From Ricordea florida (Eukaryota; Cnidaria; Anthozoa; Corallimorpharia; Ricordeidae), in contig OX453279.1 of the NCBI GenBank assembly GCA_949710005.1, positions 9,406,878-9,470,877 of the forward strand: DNA of 64,000 nucleotides, written 5' to 3'. Below the pieces are notes generated by a model, which was not told the DNA's origin, made no database searches, and worked only from the letters and a program-made list of their open reading frames with translations. Both the position numbers and the translations under genes were made by a program. Below are positions 52,731 through 64,000 of this stretch, one piece after another (positions within the stretch are counted from its first letter, which is position 1; each line of letters begins with the position of its first letter).

Positions 52731-55700
52731 TGTGGTAAAGAACTAGAAAACAACTGACATAGAGCTAAATGGTTAGAACAAAATGAGTGAAGAAAAGAAT
52801 AGAGAGTGAGAAAGCGTGTCCAACAAGCTTTCAGCTCTGACTGGCCATAAGGTGAGTATTTTTGCATTGAATAATTGTCTGCTTTGCTTTCTTTCATTTC
52901 AAACTAGAAAACAAGAGAACTAAAACAGTTGCCAATTAAGTTAATAAATTTTATTCCTCTCTCCGGTGTTTAATTAACTGCGGCGAGCAAATCACAGTGA
53001 AAATAACTAACAATGATTATTGTACCGTATAAATATTTAACAGCACTGAAGTTGTCAGGCGAATTTGTTAGGCGATGCTAACCGGGATAATCAATAATTG
53101 AATAATTGAATGAAGCATAATTTTCACTTTTTAATCGAGATTTTAATTGTGTTCCTAAAGCGATTACTGAAAGTAAAAGTCAAGCAGTTTATTGGCATCA
53201 CTTGAGCTCCTAACGCCTCGATCCTTCCTCCTTTACCCGAAACAGGTGTTCAAACAAGCTCTCGCGTATTATACTCATAATATGTCACCTAGCTATGAAT
53301 TACAAAGTTCAACTACCAAGATGAATTTTTCTAATCTACGGCTTCTTCAATTCGAAGCAGTTTATTTGACAAAGCTTGGAAAAGATAGAGAAAGAAAATC
53401 AAAAATTACCTTTGAATTTCAAGTCATTGATCCAGTTGTGTAAAATAGAAATTCATTGTTTGTCTTCTATTTAATCAGCTTTTCTTCCTTAACATGCGTT
53501 GAAGATTAATTACTATTTTTATGGTGCAACGTTCTTTGAGCTTTATTATTTCTAAAAAAAATTCGTTCGCTTTACAGGTTTTCCTAAGAATCGTATACTC
53601 GGAAAATGTTATGCACTCTCGGGCGATCGGTTGTACATGCCAATAATGGAAAATGGAAGGTGAACGATGGCCACCGAAAATTCAGTGAATGAAAATAGAA
53701 GCTAATATACACCCCAAAGCATTGTGTATAGTTTCACAAAGGAAAACAGTAGGAGGAGTATCGAATGCTCTTTACGAGCATGGGAGCACTATGTTATATT
53801 TTGCGAGTACGAGCATTGACCGAGTTTGTCGACGTGGGAGCAGCGAGCACTTTAGAAAAATTTAACCGGCGTATATGTTTAATTATTGTCGTGTGTTTTC
53901 AAGTAAACTTGAGAGACAGATCAAAAAGGGCTCAGTACGATGTAGTAAAGCATTATTTCCGCACCAAAGCATCGACGAAGAATTCTTTACGAACTTTCGA
54001 CCACACCCGGCCCGAGCAACAACAACGAAAATTCGAGCATGCGTGCAATTGCAAACATTTTGTGAGCACGAGGAAGCGAGCCTCCGACTAAAATTTGTGA
54101 TGGTAAATGGTCAAGTTTTGCAAACACTTGAAAATTTTAAGGGACCATAAGGTACTCTTAGTAAGAACAGATAATGGGGTACTGCCTTCATAAAGTCAAA
54201 ACTGCATTCAGTTCTTTAATTTTTAGCACACTTGTCATTGTTGATCATTTAGACTTTGAAATCTACCATCATAGCATCTTAAGCCAAGCTGTGCAGTCTT
54301 AATATGTTTCATACACTGCTCATGTCATCTATACGGCTTAAACGACCATTAACACGCTATTCAGAAAAGTTCTTTTCAATTTGTTTTGTTTCTTTTATGA
54401 CATTGTTTCACTTTTTTGTCGCGAACGCTGTAATTTTATAAACTTTTGACCTTATTTGCTTGTACGTTTTGTATTCCCAATACAGATCAGGCGATGATAC
54501 TCAGGAGATTTGGTCCTCTGTCTTGTTCATTAAAAAGAGTGCAGGAAGAGGTATTCATGCTTGCGTGCACTCTTTTTAATGAACAAGGCAAAGGATAAAA
54601 TCTCCTGACTATCATTACATGATCTGTTTCGGGAAAACAAAATGTACCAGCGAACAAGGTCTATTGGCTTTCCTCTAAACCAAAAATCGTTTCTTAGGGT
54701 AACATATCCCTGTAATTGTTTGCAGCATTTAAAATGAATTCCTTTCCCGTACAGCTTGTATTAGCTTCCATCGGGATACTTTTAATTTTTTCCTTTAAGA
54801 TACGATTTCCTATGGTTTTCAGACTTGATTTTGATATCAAATCAATCATCTTCTATTTCTGTAAAAATTTGCAAGAACGGCAGACAAGAGATTAAGAAAA
54901 TGTTTACAAAAGAGAATCCCTGCGCTGAAATGAATAGTCTTTTTTGAGGCTCTAAACGTGTCCTAGCCAAGGAAAATAAGTAGTTAAGTATCTAACCACC
55001 AGTTTTGCTATAAAACTCGGAAAAAGAAACGCCCACCTCCAAGAACGATCTTGATAGAGGAGAATGATTCACGGACTGGATGCTTTAAGGTGTACAATAG
55101 AATTATCGCGATTCCTACCTTTCGGCAGCGCTGCAGGTAGTGACTGTGCGACCGATCATGCCACATAATAATTCTAGATTCTCTCCCTGTGATTGGCTCA
55201 ATTCGTTGAGGGATCAATAAAGCATAATGTATCATATTTTGTTTATTGTAACTTTGTTTAAGGGGAGGGGGAAGTAGGGGTGGCGATGTTGTTAACAGAA
55301 GGAGGTGGCCTAAAACGAGAAACATCCTCAAAAAAACGCTCACTTTTCCTTTCTTTTAGTTGTGATACGGCATAACAATGTTACACAATTACTCATCTCA
55401 GTGGAGAGGTTGCATCTGCGTTGATAACTATTGAGGGAAAATGTCTTTTCGGAATATTCTCTGACAGGTTTGACATTTAAGGACATTTCAGGGGGTGTCA
55501 GAGGGACAGACAGCGACCACACTTAAACTCTTCAAAGTATCAATGAAGAGGGCTACCCATGAGCGTGACTGAGTTCCCTTTAGAATAGAGTCTAGTTGGA
55601 TTGCTTTTTGTTGCTCGTACCATTTAACACCTGAGCAATTTGTAATGTTCTTAAGATTTTCGGTTAACGGTACAGTGAGATGGGTTTGTTTATAGACATC

Positions 55701-57380
55701 TATACGTTTCTCTCCGTACCTATTTTTATAGCGGCTATTATATCCCTTGAAGTTTTGTGAGCTGAACTACAAATTTATGGGAAACCTTTTCAGTTAAGAT
55801 CGTCTTCACCAACCCGAATTCATCGACGTTATGTTCATCGATCATCTCTCATCTCAGTCGAGCGCTCAGACAGATTCCTTCCACAAATATCTTCCAGCTG
55901 GCACTATAATTAGCATGGTCATTCATTCTTACATTTACGTAGTATTTAGTCAGCTGTGGCAATGTTTTGGGGGATTGCTTGGAGAAATCACCAGCGATTT
56001 TTTTCTTACCAATATTCAGGAAATTTCAGCCAGGAGTTATGTGAAAAGTAATACAGCAACTTAAAAAGCGACTTCATTCGAGACTCTAAAGACCTGTCTT
56101 TGGGGACTGCAAGCGTTTGTCGTCGCCCATGTGCATCTTCTGTCACAATCCATGAAGCAATGTCACGTGATGGAAATTATGTTTCAATTGGAAAAAAAGG
56201 CACTTTTTAATCAAGATTTTAATTGTGTTCCTTAAAGCGATTACTGCAAGTAAAATTCAAGCATTTTATTTTTCTGCCATTTTGGTTAATCAATAGCTAC
56301 TAACGCCTCCGATCCTTTCTTCTTCACCCGAAACAGGTGTTCAAACAACCTCTCGCGTATTATGCATAAATAGAATCTGTCACCTAGCTATGAGTTAAAA
56401 AGTTTAACTATCAATATGATTGTCTAATCTACGGCTTCTTGAATTCGAAGCAATTTATTTGACAAAGATTGGAAAACATAGAGAAAGAAAATCGAAAATT
56501 ATCGCTGAATTTGAAGTCATTGATCCAGTTGTGCAAAATTGAAATTCAATTGTTTGTCTTCTATTTAATCAGCTTTTCTGGAAGGTGAACGGTGGCTACC
56601 AAAAATTCAGTGAATGAAAATAGGTCAGGTAATACAACAAGAAGCTAACATATACCCAAAATATTTTGTATAGTTCATTACATAAAGGAAAAAATAAGAG
56701 GGGTTTCGAATAGTCTTTGCGAGCACTATGTTTTGTTTCCCGAGCACGAACATTGGCCGAGTTTGTCATGCGAGCTGAGCAGAGAGTACTTTACAAAAAT
56801 TCAACTGGTGTATACGTTTAACTTATGTTATCGTAGGTTATTCTATTTAATCAGCTTTTGTTCCTTAAAAGGGTTGAAGATTAATTACTATTTTTACGGT
56901 ACGTTCTTTAAGCTTTATTATTTCTAAATATTTTCGCTTTACAGGTTTTCCTACCTTTCATATACTCAGAAAATATTATGTAATCTCGGGCGATCGGTTG
57001 TACATGTAATGGAAACTGGAAGGTGATCGATGGCCATCGAAAATTCAGTGAATGAAAATAGAAGCTAATATATACCCAAAGAAGCTAATATACACCCCAA
57101 AATATTGTGTATAGTTACAGAACATGAGGACAACTGTAAGATGGGTATCGAATGATCTTTGCGAGCATGCGAGCGCTATGTTTTATTTGGCGAGCACGAG
57201 CATTGACCAAGTTTAGAAAATTTCAACCGGCGTATATGTATATTACCAATATTCACGAAATTGTAACCAGGGGTTATTGTTTCAATTCTATCTCACCTTT
57301 TAAATGGTGAAATCTGAGTATATTGTGCATGTGGGGGGAAACTCTAAAAGACTTCAATGGAATGTCGTTTAAGGCTCTCA
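52731..57380. other. Gene 2 upstream flank, segmental duplicate of 15.9-19.1 kb
   Basis: No gene found. Collinear with the gene 1 flank to about 56,190, then 56,200-57,230 holds two more partial copies of a block (GAATGAAAATAG..., GAAGCTAATATA..., CCCAAAATATTGTGTA) also seen at about 16,840 and 53,690. Short frames in it are not conserved in frame between copies. Confidence 0.6.
54446..54662. mobile_element. 217-bp fold-back MITE, absent from the paralogous site
   Basis: Arms of about 100 bp: GACCTTATTTGCTTGTACG, CAGATCAGGCGATGATACTC, AGGAGATTTGGTCC, GTTCATTAAAAAGAGTGCA mirrored by TGCACTCTTTTTAATGAAC, AAATCTCCTGACTATCA, GATCTGTTTCGGG and GTACCAGCGAACAAGGTC. The paralogue near 17,570-17,585 runs TTGTAATTTGAAAAGGTATTG without it. 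Confidence 0.8.
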
Positions 57381-57384
57381 AGCT

Positions 57385-57387
<3 letters not shown>

Positions 57388-57424
<37 letters not shown>

Positions 57425-57720
57425 TAATAATAATATTGAACTTGTGTCAACTGTATCTAGCACTGACATAGTAATTTGGGACACTGTAAAGCACAAATAA
57501 AATGAAATCAAATTAAATCATATTAAAATAAATCAAATCAAATGTTGGGTTTTGTGGAGAGGGGAAAACTGGAGTTCCCAGAGAAAAACCTCTCGGAGCA
57601 GAGTAGAGAACCAACAAACTCAGCCCACATATGACGCCGGAGTCGGGAATCGAACACGGGCGACATTGGTGGAAGGCGAACGCTGTCACCACTGCACCAG
57701 TCCTGCTCCCTAAACGGGAA
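57388..57720 (-). mobile_element. tRNA-derived SINE (same family as 3,002-3,318)
   Basis: Minus strand: GGGAGCAGGACTGGTGCAG head, TTCGATTCCCGACTCCGGCG, GTCATATGTGGGCTGAG, TTGTTGGTTCTCTACTC, GAGGTTTTTCTCTGGGAAC, TTTACAGTGTCCC and a trinucleotide (ATT)n tail at 57,388-57,430. Diverged B box. Confidence 0.8.
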
Positions 57721-58516
57721 ATGAGAGGATCCATGGCAGCCTTTTTCAAACCGCGGTCAATAGACAATCCAAGAAGCCAGGTCACGTGATGAAAATTGTT
57801 TCAAATCTACCTTACCTTCAGAATGCAAAAACCTGAGTACAGTATACGTTGGAGTTCAATTTTATCCGTGTTTTTAATTTTATTTTAATTTTATGCTTTT
57901 GGGTATCATACGATAACAGGAGCCGATCACGAATCAGTGCTCAATACACTTGAAAGTTACTTTAAGGCTCCGGATGATGATGAGTTTTCAAGTCAGGAAA
58001 ATCACATTTAAACAAAGCATAAAATTCAAGCACATCGCGGCATATGTCAACCTATTACAATGTTCAATTTGATCAAATTCCGTTTGGCAACTCACAAACT
58101 TATGCATTTGAAAGGAATCCTATAACAAGTCTCAGAAGATCGTCATCAGTTAAGAAAACAGAGATTCGTTAACATCAAACTTTTGAATAATTAAAACGAA
58201 AAACTTAGTAATGATTTAAGCTTGCGATTTACTGTTACATGTATTTCATTATACTGGTCAATGCCCAGTGCTTCGTAAACGTTGATGTTCTTCGATAAGA
58301 GCAATGAGACAATGTGACTTGGCAATGGTTTTGGAGGGGAGACCAGTAGTATTGTGATAACACGTCAAGCAAATTTTTGTGGAAGGCCAAGTAAAAATAA
58401 CAAGTGTTTCTTGTCCGGATTTTTATAAAAAAAAAAGCGGACGGGCGCTTGCTTTTTTTTGTTATTTTTGACTTTTTAATTATTTCCAATTGAATGCTTT
58501 ATTTACTGCCCTCCCC

Positions 58517-58830
58517 CAGGATAAGGTGTGGAGGCACAGTAGTGTAGTTGTTAGCGTGTCCGACTTCCAAGCAGAAGGTTTGGAGTTCGAGCCCTGGTGC
58601 TGGCACTGTGTTGTTTCCTTAGACAAGAAACTTTACTCCACACTGTCTCTCTCCACCCAGGTGTATAAATGGGTACCAGCGACATAATGCTGGGGGTGAC
58701 CCTGCGATGGACTAGCATCCCATCCAGGGGGGAGTAATAATACTCCCAGGTGCTTCATGCTATTGAAACCAGGATAAGCTCCGGCCGTGTGGGCCTCAAG
58801 GCTCGTGTGCGCCTTTACCAGGATAAGGTA
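58517..58830 (+). mobile_element. tRNA-derived SINE, second family
   Basis: AGTAGTGTAGTTGTTAGCG (A box-like) and GGAGTTCGAGCCC (B box) form the head. The body has GGTGTATAAATGGGTACCAG, CCCTGCGATGGACTAGCATC, CCATCCAGGGGGGAGTAATA and AGCTCCGGCC, sequences typical of a widespread metazoan SINE. Followed by AATAAAATG. Confidence 0.78.
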
Positions 58831-60204
58831 CAGTTCTTATATTAATAAAATGAAACGTCAGATATTGATTAAATACAAGTTTGTTTTATTTTAATGGAAC
58901 ATGTTTTAAATAATAACGTGATGCATCATACGATGCTTATAAGTATCTCCTTTCGTGCCATACACTACAGAAAGGGTACTGGGTACAAAGTTAAAGTAAC
59001 GCCTGTTTGTTTTTGTTCGTACAAACGTTACTACTAACAAATAAAAGAGAGAGAGAGAGAGGCTGCTCCAAAAAATGAAGCGGGCGTGGAAGAGAAATAT
59101 TTAGTTTTTTTTTTTACTTGGCTTAACGTAACCCGCGTTTATTGTGGTGTGAATGAACTTAACTTGAGTAGTGTGAACATGGGTTATATCACTTTCTTAA
59201 TCAGATTTTATTGTCTCGACACTCCAAATTACATCACGCCACACTAATGTACACTCTAAGTGAGCTACTTATAATCTAAGCTACTTACAGTGTATTACAT
59301 CACTTATATTTTATGAAAGGACACACCAGTGAGTAATCTTTTTATTTACGAGGTACCTTATGCCATAATACTTCCACGTACATAAAAAGATTGTCGCTAA
59401 GTGTGACCATTTGTTTGCTTGGTTGTTACAAACTTGGAAACCTTTCAAAACGAATAACAGCAAGTTTCCTTTAACAAAAAGGGGAACCCACAGGCTATAT
59501 AAGAATCCGTGTTTACCACATTGATTGCCTATATCTCTACTCGCTTTTTGCGTTAAAAGTTGTCTGGAGGGGGTAAACGAACACACCATGTAAAATTTTG
59601 TCGGTCATTGCCAGCGTTACCTGTTTTGAGATTTTTAAAAACTACATGGTAATTTCGGAGAAATTCAAATGGCTTGAAAGGAAAAAATCCAAGCCAAAGG
59701 TAAGACAAAAGGAAAGGAGAGGGAAAACAGTACTATCTTTCATGTTCTTATATTTTATCATACGTGTTCAATTTCCTGCTCTACTTGCACCTAGCCACTG
59801 TGTCTCATATTTTCCTCCATTTGTTAAATGAAGCTTTTCGATGGGAATTAATAATCAACTAAGTAATACAAAAAGAAAGACTTAAAAAGTTAGGTTTTGT
59901 ATCGCATACCGTGTTTCCTGTTTCCTAAATAGGAAGAGTTCGTCATAAAAGGATATCATGCAGTACCGTTGCAGGAAGATTCCCTGCTTTATGTTTGGTG
60001 ATTTGACCTAGGCTGGTCTCACTTTACCTAAAAGAATGTTCACGGTCAATTATTGTCCGACTCGCGCCTTAACGATGCAGTGTGCAAACGTGTGGTTGAT
60101 CAGTTGTTTCCCACAAAATCAGGAATGAAGAAAAAATTACATGTACCTGCCTGTTTTCTTATTTCATGGTGTTCAAGGCAATAAATAATATTAATTGTGG
60201 GGTG
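58831..60204. other. Intergenic, no supported gene
   Basis: Contains a (GA)n microsatellite at 59,045-59,062. ORFs at 59,311-59,589 (minus) and 59,598-59,831 (plus) show no recognisable domain and no splice context. I make no gene call. Confidence 0.5.
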
Positions 60205-60605
60205 CAATTTGGTCTGAAATCATACGCGTGATTTCAACTATCGAACGAGCGCGCAGAGCGAGTTCGATTTGAAATCACAAGCTTGATTTCAGACCAAAAT
60301 TACACGACATGAAGTTCAATTACCACTTTATTACATCCAGTTTTGAAATCGTACAATTAAATAGTCCTAATACAGAATTTTTGTTAGTGCTAATATATTA
60401 TTGATCTTGTGGCCAGTTTTTGGAAAAAAGGAGGAACCGGAAACGTTTTCACATTTCAATTAAGTTTATTCTCATTGGCTGAAAAAAAAATGATGCCATT
60501 TAGAACATAAGATAGTGCGATTCGTGAATAAATCATACTGTTATGGGCCAATCAAAATGCCGGGATCACCTGTGATTTCAAAATGGATGTAATAAAGAGG
60601 ATAAC
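60205..60605. mobile_element. Composite fold-back element with two nested inverted repeats
   Basis: First pair, 60,208-60,297: TTGGTCTGAAATCATACGCG, TGATTTCAA against TTGAAATCACAAGCTTG, ATTTCAGACCAAA, with an inner GAACGAGCGC/GAGCGAGTTC. Second pair: CTTTATTACATCCAGTTTTG (60,332) against CAAAATGGATGTAATAAAG (60,578). Non-coding MITE-like. Confidence 0.75.
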
Positions 60606-61741
60606 CTAGACGTTATATGGAATTCGCTACGTGTTTTGATGCTTACAAGAGTTGGTTTCAGAATTTTTTAGCGTTGCCGTGAAAGTTTGCCAGGCCACTT
60701 AAAGCAAGCATTTGCTTAGTTTTTTGCATGCTTGGAAAGGTCCAAATCCCTGCAGTGGAAGTTAAAAGTCAGAGTTTCGGGGTTAAGCTAAGTTCTACCG
60801 CCAGCAAACTGATCAGAAGTGGTACCTTACAGAGAAAATTGGATCCATGTGTGACTTTTAAATTACCAGTTTGCCGCTTATTGTGGCGCGGGCTAAAATG
60901 TTGAATTTGGCCGGCCAAGTTATTCGCCAATAAAAAGTAAGAATCGAATAATTAACTTCAACTCTTTGAAAAACGTTTTATAGGACTGGACTTTTCTTTC
61001 TTGCCTTTTACAATTTTTGAAAACTTAAACTTAATCTCAGTTTAGTTTCCAGCCAGCTTCGCTTAATGTTGTATTTTCATTGAGCGAAAAGCCATTCAAC
61101 TTGTAAACTCTCGCGTGATTGTTCAGACTGTTTCGTTGTCAACTTTTGAGTTACTCTTTTTATTTCGTTAATATATTAAAATAAAAAGAATTTTAATAGT
61201 AATACAGTTTATGTTCTCGGGCATGAAAGCATATTTATGCCTGTGAGCATAAGTTCTATTCATTAAAAATGTAGTCCATAATTTTACCAAACGTCAAGAC
61301 TAATTACACAAAATTGCAATAGGAACTGAATCCAGATAGCTATCTTACCAAAAAGTAAAGCTTTTAAATATTCAACCGAAATAATTGCTTCTCGTGGTCT
61401 GCTATAAAGATGAATGGAAAACATTCGTTTGATGGGCAAATCAGTTTCAGAATCAAACAATTTCGTTTGAAGAGTTGTAAAACAACAAGTACAAACTCCT
61501 TGATCCTATCTTTGAACTCCGACATCAAATCAAATTTCTGAAATCAAATTTCTTGCCACCTGCTGGTTCAGTTCATCAGTTTTTTCAGCTCAAAATGTCC
61601 TTTTTATCATACACGTGGCAAACAAAATGTCTTGATCTGTCTTTAGCCATAATTGATTGAGCGTCAAATTCCTATTCCTTGTACTTCAGTTGAAATTCGC
61701 ACTCCTGGTTTTACGTTCGGTTGGACGCTCAATTTTCATTC
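60606..61741. other. Intergenic, no supported feature
   Basis: AT-rich sequence without recognisable ORF or repeat. It may include downstream sequence of the small ORF that follows. Confidence 0.45.
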
Positions 61742-61984
61742 TCAAACGAGCCATATTCCTATCACAAGCAACATCACCAAGTAATTTCTGGTGTAGAGAG
61801 CATACGCAAAAATGAGGACATTGTACAACACTGCTACAGCGATACCAGTCGTTGAGTGAAGTTGTCGCTTTGCTTCCCGGTCGCCAGCATCTACTAATCC
61901 ATCTTTAAATTGTTGCTTTTTACTTTTCTTGCCTTTCTTTGAGCTAGCCGAGGACAGCTGGTCAAGAGACTCGACTAAATTCAT
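61742..61984 (-). CDS. Hypothetical 80-residue protein with C-terminal membrane segments
   Basis: The in-frame Met at 61,984 (MNLVESLDQLSSASSKKGKK) is preferred over one 12 codons upstream because it opens the compositionally coherent part. A Lys-rich stretch SKKGKKSKKQQFKDG is followed by DREAKRQLHSTTG and then two near-continuous hydrophobic stretches, IAVAVLYNVLIFAYALY and YLVMLLVIGIWLV, divided by TRN: probably a tail-anchored hairpin or one long segment. Codon pattern and clean amphipathic organisation suggest a real gene or a recent retrocopy. I do not recognise the family. Confidence 0.45.
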   Translation of the reverse strand: MNLVESLDQLSSASSKKGKKSKKQQFKDGLVDAGDREAKRQLHSTTGIAVAVLYNVLIFAYALYTRNYLVMLLVIGIWLV

Positions 61985-62020
61985 TTTGAAAGTCTCAGTT
62001 GATAAAGCGTGAGCTTGCAA

Positions 62021-62987
62021 ATCTCAGCTTACATCGAACAATCGTGAATCAAAGTCGTTTGCTTAAACTCAATTGTCTATTGAAAAGCAAAAAAAAAACT
62101 TGACTAATTTGACTTCAGGAAGATGAATTTTCCTGATAATGGAGATTATGTCATGGGTAATTGCAGCTCACGAAAAATTAATTCAAAGCAATTCAAATTT
62201 GCATTTTGTTCGCTTGTCTTCGCAGACTACAGACAGATTATTTTGTTCAATTTCTTCTTCAACACAATGCTTATTTTACTCCATGTGTTGAGCTGAGCTT
62301 ATGTGCTGGTTAGTTTGAAAACACAAACAAAAGAATCCATCCTGATATGGAAAGATGAGAAGTGGGTTTTCGTCCGAAAAATAAAATATTCAAAGCAAAG
62401 GCGACGGAGATTGAAACTGCCCTGATAGCATGTACCAAGGCAAACTGGATGAACAAGGATTACAGAATAAAACCAGCTCATCTGATCTCAGAAAGCTACC
62501 CGGTTGAAATTGAAGATCATGATTTAATTAGCACATTATTTTCACCGCGGAAATTCTAAAATTTAGACTTTAATTTTAAATCATGAGACACCAAAGTGAA
62601 AATACTGTAGAGTTACTCTCCGACTTAAGGAATTTGCTAAGGTTTTTCATTCATTAAATTTACAAGCATCTATCGCTAATAACTTAAACTGAAAAAGGAT
62701 TCGTTTTCCGAGTATTCTTGCCACACAAAGTTCAGGGATACGTTTTCGGACCGAACAAATGGTAAAAATGCAAAACTCTCCATCTAAAAACTTATCCTTT
62801 CCAATTATAATTAGAGAAAAGGTTTTGTCTTAAGGCAAAGTTTGATGGACAGTAACGACTGTATTCCCAGAAAGGTTATGATTCTTCACCAAAAACTTAA
62901 ATTGTCCCTTTTCAACTTTATTGGTCACAAAATTACAATATAATTAAAAGAAGAAAAGGACCAATAGGAATTGCGCGAACGAGAAAA
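62021..62987. other. Intergenic, no supported feature
   Basis: A 65-codon plus-strand frame at 62,362-62,559 is hydrophilic but shows no domain, and I leave it uncalled. The rest is non-coding. Confidence 0.45.
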
Positions 62988-62990
62988 TAA

Positions 62991-63159
62991 GGGACGGACC
63001 ATTAGAAAAGTGATGGGGGGGGGGGGGGTGGGGAAAAAAAAATAAAAAAATTCATGCAAGGGAAAATGCCAAGAAAAAAAGGGAGCGAAAAAAAAAATTC
63101 GTGCAAGCTGAAAATTCCCCACCCACCCCACCCCCATCACTTTTCTAATGGTCCGTCCC
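62991..63159. mobile_element. Tourist-like (PIF/Harbinger) MITE, second copy
   Basis: Same termini as 6,489-6,764 (GGGACGGACCATTAGAAAAG and inverse), flanked by TAA at 62,988-62,990 and 63,160-63,162. Shorter interior (169 bp in all), again with G-tract and AAAAAAATTCGTGCA segments. Confidence 0.88.
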
Positions 63160-63162
63160 TAA

Positions 63163-63639
63163 AATTACCCATGCGGGGCGAAACCCTAAAAGCTAGTAAA
63201 AATGGTGATAGAAAATCTTAAATTTGATAAAAAATTATAATAAATCTAATAATTACTTATAATTAAAAATTATAGTTAAATCTAATTAATTACTTATAGT
63301 TAAAAACAAGATGTGGATAATATTAGTCACAGAAAATTATTAGGAGCGGTGGCAAGGGCAGTTACGGGAGAGGAACCAGGTGCAGGGCATGTCAATATCA
63401 TAGGTAGTGTCCAGTAAAGTAAAATAAGTGGCGTGCAGAAAATATTTGAATAAACTTGGGCTAGAAAATTTGTCTTGGGGGGCGAGATTACAGATAGTTT
63501 TCAAGGTTTTACAATTCTATTGAAAAAAGAAGCTTGAAAAGTTGCGGTTTTACAGTAAGCAGGTTTTAGTACAAGGGTGGGGTTCTTAGAGCGGGACTGG
63601 CCATGTGTGGTAAAAAGTAACATATCATATCAGTTCTAT
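63163..63639. other. Intergenic, no supported feature
   Basis: AT-rich stretch with imperfect repeats of TAAATCTAATTAATTACTTATA (63,225-63,305). No gene. Confidence 0.5.
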
Positions 63640-63985
63640 TTGTAAATCAGCCTCTTATCATCTGCGTAACATCTCCCGGATAAGGAAATTCTTATCTACG
63701 AAAACCACTGAGATCCTGGTCCATGCTTTTGTGTCTTCCAAATTCGACCACTGCAACTCTCTTTTGTACAATGTACCGAAGTGTGCTTTAAAAAAGTTCC
63801 AGACTGTTCAGAACGCCGCTGCCCGACTTATCACCTGCTCCCGAAAGTACGACCACATCACTCCAATACTGAAAGAATTACACTGGCTTCCTGTTTCTGA
63901 ACGCATTAAATTCAAGATTATGTTACTTACCTTTAAGGCTGTTCATCAACAATCTCCTGTCTACATTCAAGATCTAGTAGCGTAG
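63640..63985 (+). pseudogene. CR1/L2-like LINE reverse transcriptase C-terminal fragment
   Basis: Plus-strand frame: SASYHLRNISRIRKFLS, ILVHAFVSSKFDHCNSLLYN, KKFQTVQNAAARLITCSRKY, DHITPILKELHWLPVSERIK, FKAVHQQSPVYI and then TAG at 63,983. This is the conserved post-RT segment (LHWLPV.ERI..K). A stop ends it prematurely. The element continues beyond or is truncated at the window edge. Confidence 0.85.
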
Positions 63986-64000
63986 TACCAATTAACCTTC

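Noticed and set aside
62362..62559. 65-codon hydrophilic plus-strand frame
   Set aside because: No domain, splice context or repeat relation to support it.

Overview
The window looks like animal nuclear DNA, most likely an anthozoan cnidarian (a reef coral or close relative). It is AT-rich and intron-rich. It carries secreted LamG plus F5/8C (discoidin) proteins of the type abundant in coral matrix and adhesion repertoires, tRNA-derived SINEs that I recognise as anthozoan-type, Polinton/Maverick, Crypton, Penelope-like and Helitron-like elements, and many fold-back MITEs. I see no bacterial genes, CRISPR array or functional RNA gene.

Host genes. Two paralogous minus-strand genes make up the cellular content. 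Gene 1 (15,905 down to 3,740) can be rebuilt as seven exons with matching splice phases: signal peptide, a 21-nt micro-exon, one LamG exon, and two F5/8C domains of two exons each. The first F5/8C exon has an in-frame TAG, but that two-exon module is phase-symmetric (1-1) and could be skipped. Gene 2 (52,730 down to 48,736) has the signal exon, a 24-nt micro-exon and a LamG exon that ends in a stop straight after the LamG domain. A further broken LamG copy lies at 43,832-44,478. The flanks of both genes are paralogous (about 10.7-19.1 kb against 48.3-56.2 kb), so an old segmental duplication produced the pair.

Mobile block, 19.3-43 kb. A decayed Polinton spans about 19.3-32 kb: three unidentified minus-strand ORFs, an integrase on plus, a giant-virus-like Cys/His repeat protein on minus, and the N-terminal and exonuclease part of a type B polymerase on minus. 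It is broken by two long non-LTR retrotransposons, shorter LINE fragments and a small TIR element. At 32.0-39.9 kb is a head-to-tail composite of Helitron-like elements (copies A and B), with a Crypton-type tyrosine recombinase element inside copy B. A third copy (C, 39,997-42,949) is nearly identical to A.

Tandem duplication. A unit containing Polinton polymerase plus micro-exon plus LamG exon was duplicated in tandem (unit 1 29,768-46,619; unit 2 46,620-50,582). Unit 2 preserves the empty sites for the Helitron-like elements and several MITEs, which allows insertion points and relative ages to be read directly. Beyond 52.7 kb there are duplicated introns and flanks, SINEs, fold-back elements, one short candidate membrane-protein ORF, and a LINE fragment at the window end.

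All gene models are conceptual: splice sites and phases were read by eye, without transcripts or database searches.
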